64,000 nt of DNA, from contig JAQSEB010000155.1 of NCBI GenBank assembly GCA_030063045.1, positions 186,001 through 250,000 on the forward strand, read 5' to 3'. Origin of the DNA: Pratylenchus scribneri (lineage: Eukaryota; Nematoda; Chromadorea; Rhabditida; Pratylenchidae). The position numbers and the translations under genes were made by a program. Below, in pieces: positions 13,008 through 26,100 of this stretch; position 1 is the first letter of the stretch, and each line of letters opens with the position of its first letter. The notes below the pieces were generated by a model. That model saw only the letters and a program-made list of their open reading frames with translations, had not been told where the DNA came from and made no database searches.

Positions 13008-13965
13008 TTGGCCAGCAGTGCGCCCAAAACAAATATTCGGCTAAATTTGAGAAGAATGAGTAAAATTCCATGCTTTTATATTTTCCTTTCACTTTATATT
13101 TTTGCTTCCTCCAAATTTTCTCCATTTGTTTGCTCTTTTCTTAAAAATTTTTTAAAGATGTTTTACAAGGTATAAAATAATGTCAATCTTTCTTTAAAAA
13201 AACATAACTTATTTATTTATTAGAAGAAAAATATTTACAAAAAAAAAACAATATTAAAAATAATGGAAAAATATGTTCATAAGGCCCAAACTCGAAATCA
13301 TTCAAATGATATACCATTCGACAGAGCTCGACGATTTGTATAAAAATATTCAAAAAAATTTGCGTAATTCATGGTTTTGTTTTTGAAGATAAATTACAAT
13401 CTTAGAGTGAACGTTCCCTAAAATACAACAAAATTAGCTAAGACTATCCCAATGGGGGGTTATTTTCACCCTTTTCAAAATGTGGAATTATTGCATTGGG
13501 AAATTATTAGAGTTATTAGGAATTAAAGGAGTATATAAGGTTCGTTTCACTTCTAAAAATTCATCACAATTAAATTTTACTAATTATCTTAGTAAAATTG
13601 AATATGAGCAGTGGCATTTAGTTGAATGATTAGAATTCAGGATTTAACTACCAAATTGGGTAGAATTAATGGGCTAAATAATAAATGGTTGGTTAATTTT
13701 GGAGCCAAATTTGGAGAATATAATATTAATTAATTTCACTTTAATTATAATTGTTTAAAATGAAAAAATTTATTCGAAATTGTGGGGAAAAAAAGGCATC
13801 CAATCACATTTCATTTCATTCGAATCATCAAATTTCTTTCAATAAAATTCATTCCCAAATTTTTATTCAACGATTTAATGTGCTACTATAGGAGACCAAA
13901 TGGCCAGTTGTGCCAATTGCTGCCGGATTCGAAGTGTATTCCTTTTAAAAATATTTTAAAAATAA

Positions 13966-16911
13966 TTAAATTTGGATCCATTTTCTTGCCTTATATCCTC
14001 GATCATCACGTGGATATTTGGCCCCAGTGATGGCCACTTCCTCGTCCAATCCATGGACACCAATGAAAAGGTTGTAGGCAAATGCCCCGACAAGGGCCCC
14101 AATAAATGGAATGACCAACGGAATCCAAAAATAGTAATTGTCGTGGCTAAAAAGGATAAATATTATTATTACTATTTACTCATCTAAAGAATGAAGTCTT
14201 AACGATTATTTTAGTACAAAAATAGAAAATTATCAATGCCAATGATGCCTAATAATAAAGACCTTTCGCCTATTCATCATACAGTATCCCCATTTTTTAC
14301 CATCACCCCGTCACTCTATCAATCAAATATTGCTCCAATCTCTGCCTTTTTAAACCCGCTCTTTTCCCCACTAAATGTTAATTTTTTCATGATTTTTATT
14401 TTAAATTTTTACGACCTTCTATTGATTCTCACAATTTTTCATCACATTAGAATATATATTTGCTAAAGTCTAGTCCTAATAATCTCAATACCCTTCCTTG
14501 GGCTCTTGGAGGTTTAAGCCTCCTGGCGAAAGCCCGGGGCTAAAGCCTAGGCTCACTCTCGCCCCGAACAATATTATTCCCGGGAATAAGGACTATAAAA
14601 AATTAATTAGAATTTATTTTAATTAGAGTAAATAAGTCGTTTATTTTATTCCTTTATTAAATGTCCCCAAAATCAAGTTAATTGTAGTCCATCTTTTTAA
14701 ATTTATTTATCTTTCAAATTTATTATTTTTATAATTATCCCCCAAGACAAATACATAATTATCATTTATTTAATAGAATTAATTTAAAATACCTGAACAC
14801 GCCCCAGCCTATTCCAATGCATCTGAAAAATATATTTAAATATTTATAAAAATATTATATTCTAGTGTACAGCAAAAAGAGCCTTGGGCCAAGATCCCTG
14901 GCCGGATTGATTGCGAATCCGCCATTTAGGCCAAATGTCAGGGCAATCTATGCATTAGGCTAATTATCATCCAATTCCAATTCCTTACGGTAGCCATTGT
15001 CAATCCGGCCAACATTGGGACCAATCCGGCCGGAATTCGATGCCTTTTGTCGGTTATTAGCCAAATTGCGGCAGCCAAAATGGCAGTTCCAATAAATTGA
15101 TCCGCAATGCTACCCCAAACTGTGATGCCCTAAAATTGAATTATTCCGAAAATATTTAAATTATATTCAAAAATATAAGAAAATTGCCTGTCGTGGATAT
15201 GTGGCAAATTGACTGGCTTAAAAAATTATTTTTGTAGAATAATTTTAATTAAATTTATAACCGAAAATGCGATCGCCACGCTGGGAACGAATTTGCATAC
15301 AATCCTCTTTGAATGGAGTATTTTTTTTTTAAATATTTTGATTTTATTTTCTACCAAAATGGCCAAGGAATGCCAACGCAGAGCCAAGGAAGGCACCGAA
15401 TATTTGTGCGGGAATGTAAAGGATAAAACGCAGGGGCGAAATGCCACCACAAAAAAGTTGGGCCAGGGAAATGGCCGGATTCAAATGGGCGCCTAAAAAT
15501 GTTGGCATTGAGCATTCGGATCAGAAATGTGTTCAATTTTCGATTTTTCGATTCGAATTCGATTTTCGGTCATTTTAGGATCGAAATTTCGTTTTTAGAT
15601 TTCGAAAAATTTTTGACTTTCCGAAATTTTTTTTCGATTTCAAAAAAATTTTTTGACCATTCCAAATTTCGTTTTTAAATTTCGCAAAATTTTTTTACCT
15701 TTCGAAATTTTTTTCAACTTCGAAAAATTTTTTGATCCTCCGAAATTTTGGTTTTGGATTTTGATTTTTTTTTATACATCGAACCCATCTTGATTCGGAT
15801 CGAACATATATTGCATAAAGGTGATTATTAAGAATGAATTATAATTAAAACAAATTTTATCAAAAATTTCTGAAAATGAAAATGACCGGAAATTTGTGCC
15901 GCAGAATAGACGGCCAATACAAATCCAAAGGCCCAGCCAAGTTGGGCACCAAGTAGGGCGGCCAAGGCGGAATCAACATTGGCAGAGAGCATCGAAAATG
16001 TGGCCTGAATATTGGCCGAAATTCCGAATAACTGAGTATGATATAAAATAAATTAATAAATAGGAAAAATACCAAAAGGAGAAATGTGCCGGCAAACTGT
16101 AAAAAAAAGAAGAATATATTAATTAAATTATATATTATGAATTAATTAATCGGTAAAAATTTTAGAAATCTAGTGCCATTTTGAAAGATATAGGCTTATT
16201 AAAATAATTTTGATATCATTACTTTTACTTATGGGTAGAAAACAAAGAACAAATAAAGGAAATTCTTCAAATTATATTTCACTACTATTAAAGTAAATTT
16301 TTAGTGATTTTAGGCAAAATTCTCAGAAATTCACATAACCCATTTCATTAAATATTATCATTTTTGTTTCGTTCGTCCAATGTCCTCTAGTTAAATAACA
16401 AAAAAATAAAAATAAAATTGCGATATATAATTTATTTTAATATCTGGATAAATTTAAAATTTTTTGTATTTTTACCCATTTTATTTTGCCCAATTCTAAT
16501 TTTTAATATTTTGTTTAATTCTGATTTTTTTTATTTGCCTAATTCTTATTTTTTGCATTTTATTCAATTTTGCACAATTCTAATAATGTATTTTGCCAAT
16601 AAAAAAAGAAAAAAAATTAAAGACCCAAATATATTAATATAATAAAAATCGGAATGGGAATTATAATAGCAGCATACACTAATTGGTTAGAATTTGGAAT
16701 AGGTAAAACAAGAGGTTGTAAGTAACTTCACTTATGACTTATTTTTTGGTCAATCCACAAATAATCTCACAAAATTTAATTATTTAACACATAATAAGAC
16801 TTATCAGCAAAAATTCCATAAAAATATTAATTTCACCTCAGCCATCAATTCTCGCACAATGGAATTTTCAGTTCGAAGACGTACGGCTAAAGCTTCTCGG
16901 AATTTTTCCAT
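13966..16911 (-). CDS. Aquaglyceroporin (MIP channel), 10 exons
   Basis: Exons in transcript order: 16911-16837, 16096-16073, 16031-15887, 15492-15355, 15306-15262, 15216-15188, 15129-14989, 14947-14871, 14822-14793, 14146-13966; 294 residues, all phases agree. Both pore motifs are intact: first NPA (N86-P-A in GAHLNPAISL) and second NPA (N213-P-A in INPARDLGPR). The Asp after the second NPA and the FATYP loop are typical of glycerol-permeable aquaporins. Six membrane segments are recognisable by family alignment (e.g. FAGTFLLLLFG, AILAAAIWLI, FWIPLVIPFIGALVGAF). The protein should move water, glycerol and small solutes across the plasma membrane. The intron after 15188 starts with GC (CAG|GCAATT). 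The exon at 15306-15262 has alternative acceptors two bases apart, so its ~15 residues are less certain. A second possible terminal exon near 13900 was not needed. Confidence 0.93.
14500..14582. other. GC-rich hairpin patch in aquaporin intron 9
   Basis: A short GC-rich run in an AT-rich intron with nested inverted repeats (GGAGG-TTTAA-GCCTCC; GGCGAAAGCCCGGGGCT). It does not fold as a tRNA by eye. Its nature is unknown. Confidence 0.4.
15531..15790. repeat. TTTCGA/AAATTTCG word-rich patch in aquaporin intron 3
   Basis: A run of imperfect repeats of CGAAATTT and TTTTTGA (CGAAATTTCGTTTTTAGATT and variants about every 35-45 bases). Composition resembles the other word-rich elements in the window, but no clean termini or target duplication were found. 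Confidence 0.6.
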
Positions 16912-17056
16912 CAAAATGAATTGGAAAAAACGGGAAATGGGCACCGAAAATTGGATGCCCAAATTTGGAGGTGAGAATGGAGAGGATTCAAATCAGTGGT
17001 TGGGAGGGAATGGATTATTATTGAGGAAAATGATTGGGCGGAAATTGAGCCTGAAT

Positions 17057-17069
17057 CCCCCCCCCCCCC
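17057..17069. repeat. Poly-C tract (13 C) upstream of aquaporin
   Basis: A homopolymer run followed by T and five more C. It lies ~150 bases upstream of the aquaporin start on its 5' side. Function unknown; length may be unreliable in sequencing. Confidence 0.8.
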
Positions 17070-17704
17070 TCCCCCTCAAATTGACGATTATTGGAATTAG
17101 AATGGGCGACAATGGATGGTTGGATGGATGGATTGAGGGGTTTATGCAAATTGGTGATTTATTTGGGAGAGGAAAGGATGGTTGGATGGGATTGCAAACA
17201 TTGTGAAAAAATGCATCGAATTATGTCATCATTTCATTTCATGTAATGTTGTAATAATTACGAAACACAAATAAATATTTAAAACTGGCAAATTTTAAAT
17301 AAATAAGTCGACAAATTCAAAAAATAAATTAACAAATAAAAAAAATAAAGGTTTCCAATGGGTTGAAAATATTCTTAGAAATTTGCAAATGAGAAATTCA
17401 AATTTACTATCTTCTTTTTATAAGGTAACCAATTTTTAGAATAAATACCATTTTTAAATCTTTTTGATTATAATATGGAAAAATTGGAAATAATTTTAAG
17501 CTAGTAAATTTGTAAGAAGAAGCAATAATTTGACGAGTTCTTTTGCCCCAAAAATATTCATTTTCAAACATGGATTATATGTATTTAAGTAAATTCAAAT
17601 TATTTTGACTAAATTTTGTTTAAAAATATAAAAAATTATCCGACTTTTAAATTTCTTAATCACAAATTTCTGTTAAACCATTAAAATTAAATCAGAAAAT
17701 AAAT

Positions 17705-19299
17705 TCATCCAATCAATGTTGAACTATTTTTCGCCATTTCTCGCTTTGTTTTCAATTCATCCACACAATTTGTTTCACTTGGTGTTGATAAATGTACGGG
17801 AATTAAGCATTCATCGGATTCCATCAACAGTGCATAGTCGGGGCAGTCTAATTCCGGGCAAAATCGATCGCCGGGAATGGCGGCATCGCCCTTTGCTCGA
17901 TGTTGTTTTTGCCAATGAAGACAAGTTCGAAAACATCTGTGCAAAACATCGCCACGGTCACGGAGGCAACTTATTAGATTGTTGATGAATGAATTTAAAA
18001 ATGGGATATGTTTCAATCTGGCGCCTTTTATAATAACACTGAACCAATTTGGATAATTTTAGAATCAAATTAAAGTGCCGACTTTTGGCTATCAAATGAT
18101 ATAAAATTTTATTTAAATTGGTCCAAAATTTTGGAAGTTTTGCCTTTAAAACCTTTAAAATGTCCTTTATTATTTATTCCCGCATTTGTCAATGGATTTT
18201 TGGCCCTAACTCCATCAATTTTGAACCAAGTTTAATAAAATTAATATCATTTGATAGTAAAAAGTCTTCTCTTTAAAAAAATAATAAAATTATCTGATTT
18301 ACTTCCTTCCTTAATGTGTTATTTTAGACGGTGTCAATGTCAAGCTAGAATTTTCCCCCACTCACTCTAATTCCGTAATATTGACAGTGGCATTCAATTT
18401 CGTATAGCATAGCTTTGAGAAATACCATTTCTGGCTTGGTGGCAATGTGGGCGACCTCAAATCATGATAACATTTTTTGTTGCATTCTTTCTCATTCAAA
18501 AGCCAACAGCAATTGTGATCTATGAAAATATTGGTTAATTTAATTAAATAAATTTGCTCACAACGAAAATCCATTTCCGATTCTTTGCCATAAAAATGCT
18601 TTTCCAGGCAAATCCCAATTGAAAATGCCTCCTGATATGGAAGATCCGTGCAATTGATTGGATCATTTTGGAGTAAATTTTGACGGCAACATTCGGCCCA
18701 AGGATGTGGACAACATGTGGCAATGCCTTCAAAATTAATTGTAAAAAAAAAAGAATGTGAATTGATTAGGAATTTGCATACGAATTTATTAGAGACTATT
18801 TCCAAAAAAATGAATTTTGTCATCCAAAATTTTTCAAAGCTTTGGCCATAAATTATTTATTAGTAAAATAATTAAATTTTAAATGAATTTTGCCTTTATG
18901 AATTCTTTGTTTTTTGATAATTTTATAGAGAATATTGACCAATTATTAAATGTTTTTTTTGTGAATCATCTTTTGGGTATTAATTTTTAAGGCATTTAAT
19001 ACAAACAACATTTTGGAAACTTAAATAGATTAAACCAAAACCCAATGATGTTTTCGGACACGTTGGAAAACTTTTAAAGCTCCTTTAAAAACAAACATTT
19101 AATAAATGTTAATAGGCGAAAAAAAGTTTTATTGAAGTATTTTAAAGAAATCTATTAGGTCAAATGCACAAAAAAAAGTACCTTGCTCCATCAAATTCTC
19201 ATTTATGTAGGTTATATTATTATTTGATGAATTGTTGCAATTGACTAGAATAAAGCAAAAAGCTGTGAATCCAATGGAAAGTAGCCAAATTGTGGACAT
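17705..19299 (-). CDS. Secreted cysteine-rich protein, 4 exons
   Basis: Exons in transcript order: 19299-19182, 18726-18562, 18519-18366, 17969-17705; 233 residues, phases 1, 1, 2 agree. The signal peptide is clear (MSTIWLLSIGFTAFCFILVN). The mature protein has about 18 cysteines, several as CC pairs (ATCCPHPWAECC; NCCWL), arranged in two halves: CCPHPWAECC...NCT...GIC...NCCWL...CNKKCYH...LCY and CLRDRGD...RCFRTC...FCPELDC...ECLI...NC. Sites for N-glycosylation are present (NCT, NNS, NAT, NIT). This looks like a disulfide-stabilised extracellular protein of nematode type; I cannot name the domain. Alternative: a secreted binding or matrix protein. The third intron donor (GA|GTGAGT) directly overlaps a frame that would otherwise stop at TGA, so an alternative shorter product of ~145 residues is possible. 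Confidence 0.8.
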
Positions 19300-21159
19300 T
19301 TTCGAATTTTGCTGCTTTCAGAAATTTCAATGCCCGCAAGAATTGGCGGAATGGCCATTCAATTGGTGGCATTTGCTCTTATTTATGCTTCAATTTGAGA
19401 TGGCCAAATGGCAAAAAATAAGCAAAGAATTGGCCAAGTTTATGGAGGAGGGCACAGATAATCAACATTGAAGAAATGTTCTGCTGGATGGCCAAAGGAG
19501 AGGAAGCCATCTGGCGGCATTTGGCCCTGGAAAATTATTATTCCTCCATTTTTGAGATGTTGATCATTGGGTGATGGCACTGGACGGCACGCAGAAACAC
19601 AAAATCCTCTGCGCTCTCAAATTTAGTTTTTTGCTTGATTCATTTTTGATCCCGATCAAATATTTTTTATGGCTTTTAAAACTTTTAAATATTCTCGGTA
19701 TTTCAAAAATTAAACTGTTAAATTTCTTTTTTTTCAATCTGCTGTTTATCCTAGCATTAAAAATATTTTGTTCAATTCAGAAAATTTTATGATTTCATGG
19801 AATAATAATTTTCAATTCAGCTGATATCTAAAATTAATCAAAAAAAAATTCAAATATTTAAAAAGTTTATTTATGTAGATTGGATCCCCACCGAATCGAG
19901 AAATTCTGAATATTTTCCTCTAAATATTTGCCCTGAATATTTTCGAAATAAAAAATTTCAACCCGGGAATAACCGGAAATTTATTGCCTTATTAAATTCA
20001 TCATAGGAATTTTCCTTCCTTATTCAGTATTCACATTTTCCAAACAAATATGAATCTTTTTAACCGGGATCCAACCCTATTGACGAATGCCGATCAAAAA
20101 ATAATCCTTTCCGATTCATATCACAACATATTTAAATGATTTATTCAATTTAAAATCATTTTTCTACAGTAATATGCTTCAGGCAAAGAAATTCAATTAG
20201 TTCTTATCCAACCTCGATCCTCCTCCTCATCAATCATTTTACCATTTTATCAGTGTAAAATTGGGGCAAAATTCGCCCATTTTTATCAATTGGCTGAATT
20301 ATTATTGTTTATTACTGCAGTTGGGTGAGTTTTTTGACGGACACGTAAATACTTACTCTTTATAGATGAAAATGGGGCAATGGCCAATGGGGTGCATCGA
20401 TTGGGGGAACAAAAAAAAATATAACACGGGACCTTGGGCCCATTCCTCCTCCACCTCAACATTCCTCTTTTCCGTCGTCCTTTTCCCCATTTCCATCCAT
20501 TTTTATTTTTTTATTACAATTTTTTGACGTTTTTACGATTTTTTATTTCCTTCAAAAGTTTTCAATTTTATTTTCAAAAATCTATACACTTCGAAAGTTT
20601 TAAAAATGGGAAATATTTAATAGCGAAAAGATTTTAGCGGTTTAATGGTTCGTCCTAGACCCCCAAACTCCTATACCCTCCATAGATCTCACCAAGATGC
20701 ATGTTTGATAATGTTTTGGCTTATGTTTAACCAATTTAACTTAGTTTTAAAATGAGATGGTTTAAACGTTTAAAAAATAGTTTTTTTTATTAAACTAAAT
20801 TAATTATAAACCAATCAACGCATCCTGATATGAGCTGTCGATTGGGTATATGGTTTATGGATATAGGACAAACCATTAAATCACTAATAAAGCCTTTTCG
20901 CCAGTTTTCAATGTTTTTATAGCAAAATTATAAACCATATTTAAAAAAATTCATAGCAAATTATCTAGGAATTTTGGTGAATCAATTAAAAAGAGATTAC
21001 ATTTTCCCTAATTTCCATAAAAGGCAACCATCATAAAAAATCTATGAGTCATTTTTTCGCCAATTCATTATTTTTATCATTCATTCATTCATCATTCTAC
21101 TTTGATTGTATTAAATAATTTATAAATTTTCTCAAAGATAAATAAAAACATTTATTAAA
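19300..21159. other. Intergenic; foldback at ~20575-20935
   Basis: A plus-strand frame at ~19310-19471 (ending EEGTDNQH) has gene-like codons but no start or partner exon. From ~20575 to 20935 there is an inverted repeat: GCGAAAAGATTTTAGCGG...CCTATACCCTCCATAGATCTC on the left and its rough reverse complement ending GCCTTTTCGCC on the right, similar to other foldbacks in the window. Nothing else is seen. Confidence 0.5.
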
Positions 21160-21940
21160 ATGCGTTCATTCTGCTGCATTATTGCTGCCATTTTTTGCAT
21201 TCTTCTTTTCCTCAATGCCAACCCAACAACATTGGCCGTTGCACCGCCAAAATATTTGGGCATTTGCCAATGGAAGGATTGTGTGGGCGAAAAGGATGCA
21301 GGCTCGCATAAGGTGGGGTCATATTGGTTGAAAAATTTATAATAAAAATTTTATTGAAATTTATTAAAATGAGTTGTTTAGATGGATGATAATCCTTGGT
21401 ATTTATCTGGAAGATTTGAAATTTTTTTTGAGTTTCTTAATCTACACTATTTATTTGATTATAAAACAATGAAAAAAACATTATTTTAGATGACTTTAGT
21501 TTGGTCAAATTTTTTGAGTAACTTAAAATTTTGAGGGAAAAAATCTGGGTACAGAAGAAATCTTTTACTATAAATGAATACAATTTGTTGTATTTTTGCC
21601 ATATTTAACAATTTTTTAAGAATATAAATAGCTAAAATGATAAAATGTTTTTGTTAATTAGGATTTTGCATAAATCCCAATTTAGCACTTTTTATTTGTC
21701 CTCAAATATGCCACCGAATTTTAGATTAAAAATAGTACATTTTAATTAAATAAATGTCAATTATTAATTAGACCAAATTAGAATTGGTTATCAAAAAATT
21801 TTAATGAATTGATTTGATTCCTAATTTTCCCTTTTCATCAGATGATTTGCCTCCCGGCGGAAAAGCCTGCAAATTGTCCGGAAGAATCATGGAACCAGCT
21901 GCATTCCATGGATGAACAAGAAAAATTGGAACCATGTTGA
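21160..21940 (+). CDS. Small secreted cysteine-bearing protein, 2 exons
   Basis: Exons 21160-21312 (CAT AAG|GTGGGG) and 21842-21940 (TTTTCATCAG|ATG), phase 0, 83 residues. Residues 1-~26 are a signal peptide (MRSFCCIIAAIFCILLFLNA). The mature part of ~57 residues holds five cysteines (GICQW, DCVGE, MICLP, ANCPE, EPC at the very end). An AATAAA follows at ~21982. The family is not recognised; a secreted effector-like role is inference. Exon 2 and its 3' flank recur twice without exon 1, at 28640 (one Cys lost) and 45393 (frameshifted), so this copy appears to be the only intact one here. Confidence 0.7.
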
Positions 21941-23118
21941 ATTGATGAAATATGAAGAGATGATGCGCGGATGGGAAAGAATAATAAAATTGAAGGAATT
22001 CTGTGTTTTATTTAATGAAAGACACCCTTTTTTGCCTTGGCACTTTTAAACACGAATTTTACTTAAAATTCACACATACAATTTTCCAATTTTTTCCGGA
22101 TAAATTATTTAAAAATATTTTACAAATATGGAACATCTTATTCTTTTTGCATTTTCTTCGGCATTTTTCCCATTTTCATCCAATTCCATTCAAAATCCAA
22201 ATTGTCACAATCCAAATAAAAGAACCCTAAATAAAATGTGGATATCTTCTTCATTTTTGATTTCTTCAATTTGGAAAAGGAATGGTATTTAATTTGGCAA
22301 AAAAACATTGAAAATGGCGAAAAGATTATAACGGTTTAACAGTTTGTCATAGACCCTCAAACCGTATACCCAAGAGAAACATTCCATATTTATAAAGATT
22401 TTACGGATATTATAATTTATTTGCGCATAAAATTATATTCAATATAATGTTTAATAAATAATTATGGAAACATTTAGCATTTTGCTAAATTCATTTTCGT
22501 CTTTCATCCAAAATAATTTTAACGGAAATTAATTCTGAATTAACAAAATCCGACGTTTCTCCTTTATCTCCCATCCATAACCCATATTTGCTTTTCCTCA
22601 ATTATTAGGTTAGCAAGAATCCAACAAGATTTCTATATTCTTTTGCTCTTCCCCCAAACCAGCTGCTGGCTGACTGAATTTATGGCTAATGCCAATTGTT
22701 GCTTTGGTCCGTCAATCTTCCGAGGCTCATTCCCCACCCATCTCAAATTTTTTAATGAATAAAAATCAATTCATCCTTATTTTATTATTGAATGGACAAA
22801 ATACTATTTTTTATACTTCTGTTGAAATAATAATAAGAGGCTCGAATATAAATTCGTAAATGTAAACTATTAAGAAGATTGAGTCTGCTGAAAGTGGAAA
22901 TTAAAATTAACTCATTCCCCCATGCCATCTTGATTGGCACTTCCCATTCCCAAATCAATTCCAAATAACCCAAATCCCATTCCGCATAAGATCGTTCTAT
23001 CTAACCCGATAGTAGATCGTTTATTAATATATTAAAAAATGAAACGCGAGAAAATAAAAATCATTATATTAAAATCTGATCAATAAACTAATTTTTAAAA
23101 ATATTAAATTTGAAGAGC

Positions 23119-26100
23119 ATGGACAAATTTGTTGTCTGCAAAAATTTTCACCACCAAAAGCAGCAGCCGGAAATTGACAATTGCAAAAATGGAAGAGAAA
23201 AAGAAACAGCTGATGAGCCAGCAGAATGGTTTTTTACATGAAAATTTTATGCAAAAATTTTCTACCAAATAATTTGCTAAAAATTTTTAGAATATTAGTT
23301 CAAGTCATATTTTAGTCAAATAGAACAATCGAAAAAAAATCCACTTCTTTCTAATTGACAATGGTTTTATATTATAATATAATTCTATATAGGATGGAAT
23401 TTGGAAATAAAATTAAGCTCATCATATGACACATTAATTTATTTTTATTTTTTTCTGCTTTTCATTGAGTCAAAAATCTGCTGGGTCGGTAAACGAATAT
23501 GGCATTCATTTTTTCATATCTTATCAACTTATCATAATGTTAAGAAAATCTTACCATGAAAATGTAAAAGGGTAACTTTTATAGAATATTAGCTAACTAA
23601 AACATTCCCAGAATTGAAAAAAGCATCATCCACTGCCATTTCTTTATTTTTTTTTCACATTACAGTGTGCCAAATTGGCTAATTGAAGTGTTGGAATGGA
23701 TCAATCGCATGGAGATGGCCAATTCCTCTATTTCTTTTTCTTGTCGGCTCTTCTATAAATTGTGCTATCCAAAATTGCATGGAGCCGTTCAGCCTCACAT
23801 TGTGTCCGAATTGGTTTTTTCTACATTTACAAAAAAACTGTACATAATAAAGCCGCCGCCAAGCATTTCAATTAACTACTGTACAATGAGTATTCCAATT
23901 GCTGAGGTGCCACCGCCAAATTACATTCTCGGCTTCCAGTCAATTTGTGTGGGGTGAATTTTTTTTTATTTTGTTGAAAATGCTAAAAATTTCCTTTCAC
24001 TCTTTCTTATTATACATTTTAAAATTTCAAATATTTTATTCAAAAAAAATATATTTAATAAATTTTATTTCAAAATATTATTTATATTGAGACTAGAGCA
24101 CTGATTCAGGATTTGTTACGCATCTAGAGTCCCAAAGTTTTCATAAACTTTGGACGCCGGCAAATTTCGGGCACAATTTTTTAAATAGCTAAAATCTATA
24201 TTAAAATGGATTTTTTCCTAATTTAAATGATTTTAATAATCATATTATATGGTAAATTTGAGTTTTTTTGACATTTAAGAGTAGGGATGGGATTTTAAAA
24301 GGCATTATTAAAAACAGCCAAAAAGACACTTAAAAACTAAAAAGTAGGGTTGGACAGTGTCGGTTTTAAACCGGGGTCTTCGGTTTCGGTTTTGGCCGGT
24401 TTTGAGTTCTCGGTTTCGGTTTCGGTTTTAGAAAAATCCTCGGTTTCGGTTTCGGTTTCTCGGTTTTGGCGGTTTTCAAAAAATGGTCATAAAAATTTCA
24501 AAAAATTTTTTTTCATAAAATATCGAAAAAATCAAACAAGATAAAATATCGTTTTCAATATTTTCTTCATCAATTTTTATGTTTTTTTTCTGTGTCCGTT
24601 TAAATGAAAATGGCCTCAAAGGAAAAAAATTATTCAAAATTGCCCCGCAGGGAAAAATTAGGACAAAAAAGGTCTGATATGAAAGAATTTTAACTAAAAA
24701 TACGCACTTAATAATAGAAAAATTTTAGTAAAATTAGCCCCGTAGGGAGAAAATTAGTCAAATATTGCCTTGCACAAAGCCAAAATGATCCAATAAAGAG
24801 AAAATTTAAACTATAATATGCCCCGTTAGGGGAAATTTCAGCCAAAAATTGACTGAAAGTGGGAAATTTTAGTCAAAAATTGAAAAATTTTTACCAAAAA
24901 TGTTTTCTAAAGATAAAATTTTAAGCCAAAAATGTCCCATTAGGAAAAATTTTTAGTAAAAAATGGCTCCTCAAGGCATAGTTTTAACCAAAAATTGGTC
25001 CTCCGGACAAAATCTAAAAACCAAAAAACCGATCGGTTTTGACTTTCGGTTTCGGTTTTGGCCGGTTTTTGAGTCTCGGTTTCGGTTTCGGTTTTTGGGC
25101 CTAAAATCCTCGGTTTCGGTTTCGGTTCGGTTAACCGAATCGATCCAACCCTACTAAAAAGGCACTAAAAAAGCCAAAAAGGCAGTAAACAAAAAAATTT
25201 TCCACTTAATTCGATAAATCTTTAAAATTTATGATAAAATTTATCAAAATTCAAAAACAAACACAAAATCATAAAAAAACAAAAAAATCATCATTTTATT
25301 CGTTGCAATTGCAACCCTTTTATGACCATCTCCGCAAAAATTTTCCCTGGCGGAGCCTTTTTGGTCATTTTTTTTCTTTTGAGGCTATTTTATTGAAACG
25401 GACCCAGTAGAAGATGTAGAAATGATGAAATAGAATTAGTGAATACTTACATGATATTTAAATCATTTTATTTGATTTTTTCGATATTTATGAAAAAAAA
25501 ATTTATGAACATTTTTTTAAAAAAACAAGGACCGGCAGAACCGGAACCGGATCCGACGATTTTTCAGGAACCGGAACCGCGATCTAAGAACCGAGCGGAA
25601 CAGGAACCCTCGGTCTAAAACCGACTCTCTCCAACTCTAAATGTCAAAAAAACTCAAATTTACCATATAATATGATTATTAAAATCATTTAAATTAGGAA
25701 AAAATCCATTTTAATATAGATTTTAGCTATTTAAAAAAATAGTACCCGAAATTTGCCGGTGTCCAAAGTTCGTTACACTGTCCCAAATCAAATATTTTTT
25801 GGATTTATCTGGATTAAAATTTGGATCGGGATTAAAAGTACTAACCCGGAAATAGGGCCGGACTGCTAGATTTTATTTCATTTGCTAGTCTCTAATATTT
25901 AATTTAATAAATAAAATTCTATTTGATAGATTTAATTATTTTTCCCAATATTTTATTTATAGATTTATTAATGCTCAAGTTTTGGAATTCATCAAGAATA
26001 TTCTTTCTTTGGTCTCTTCTCGAAGTGTGCATTATCAATACAGTATAAAATTTTTAAATGAATAAAAATTATAATAAAAATATAGTTTGACTCCAAAAAT

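Noticed and set aside
14500..14582. Possible tRNA-like or structured RNA
   Set aside because: Hairpins are present but no cloverleaf or anticodon arm could be traced.
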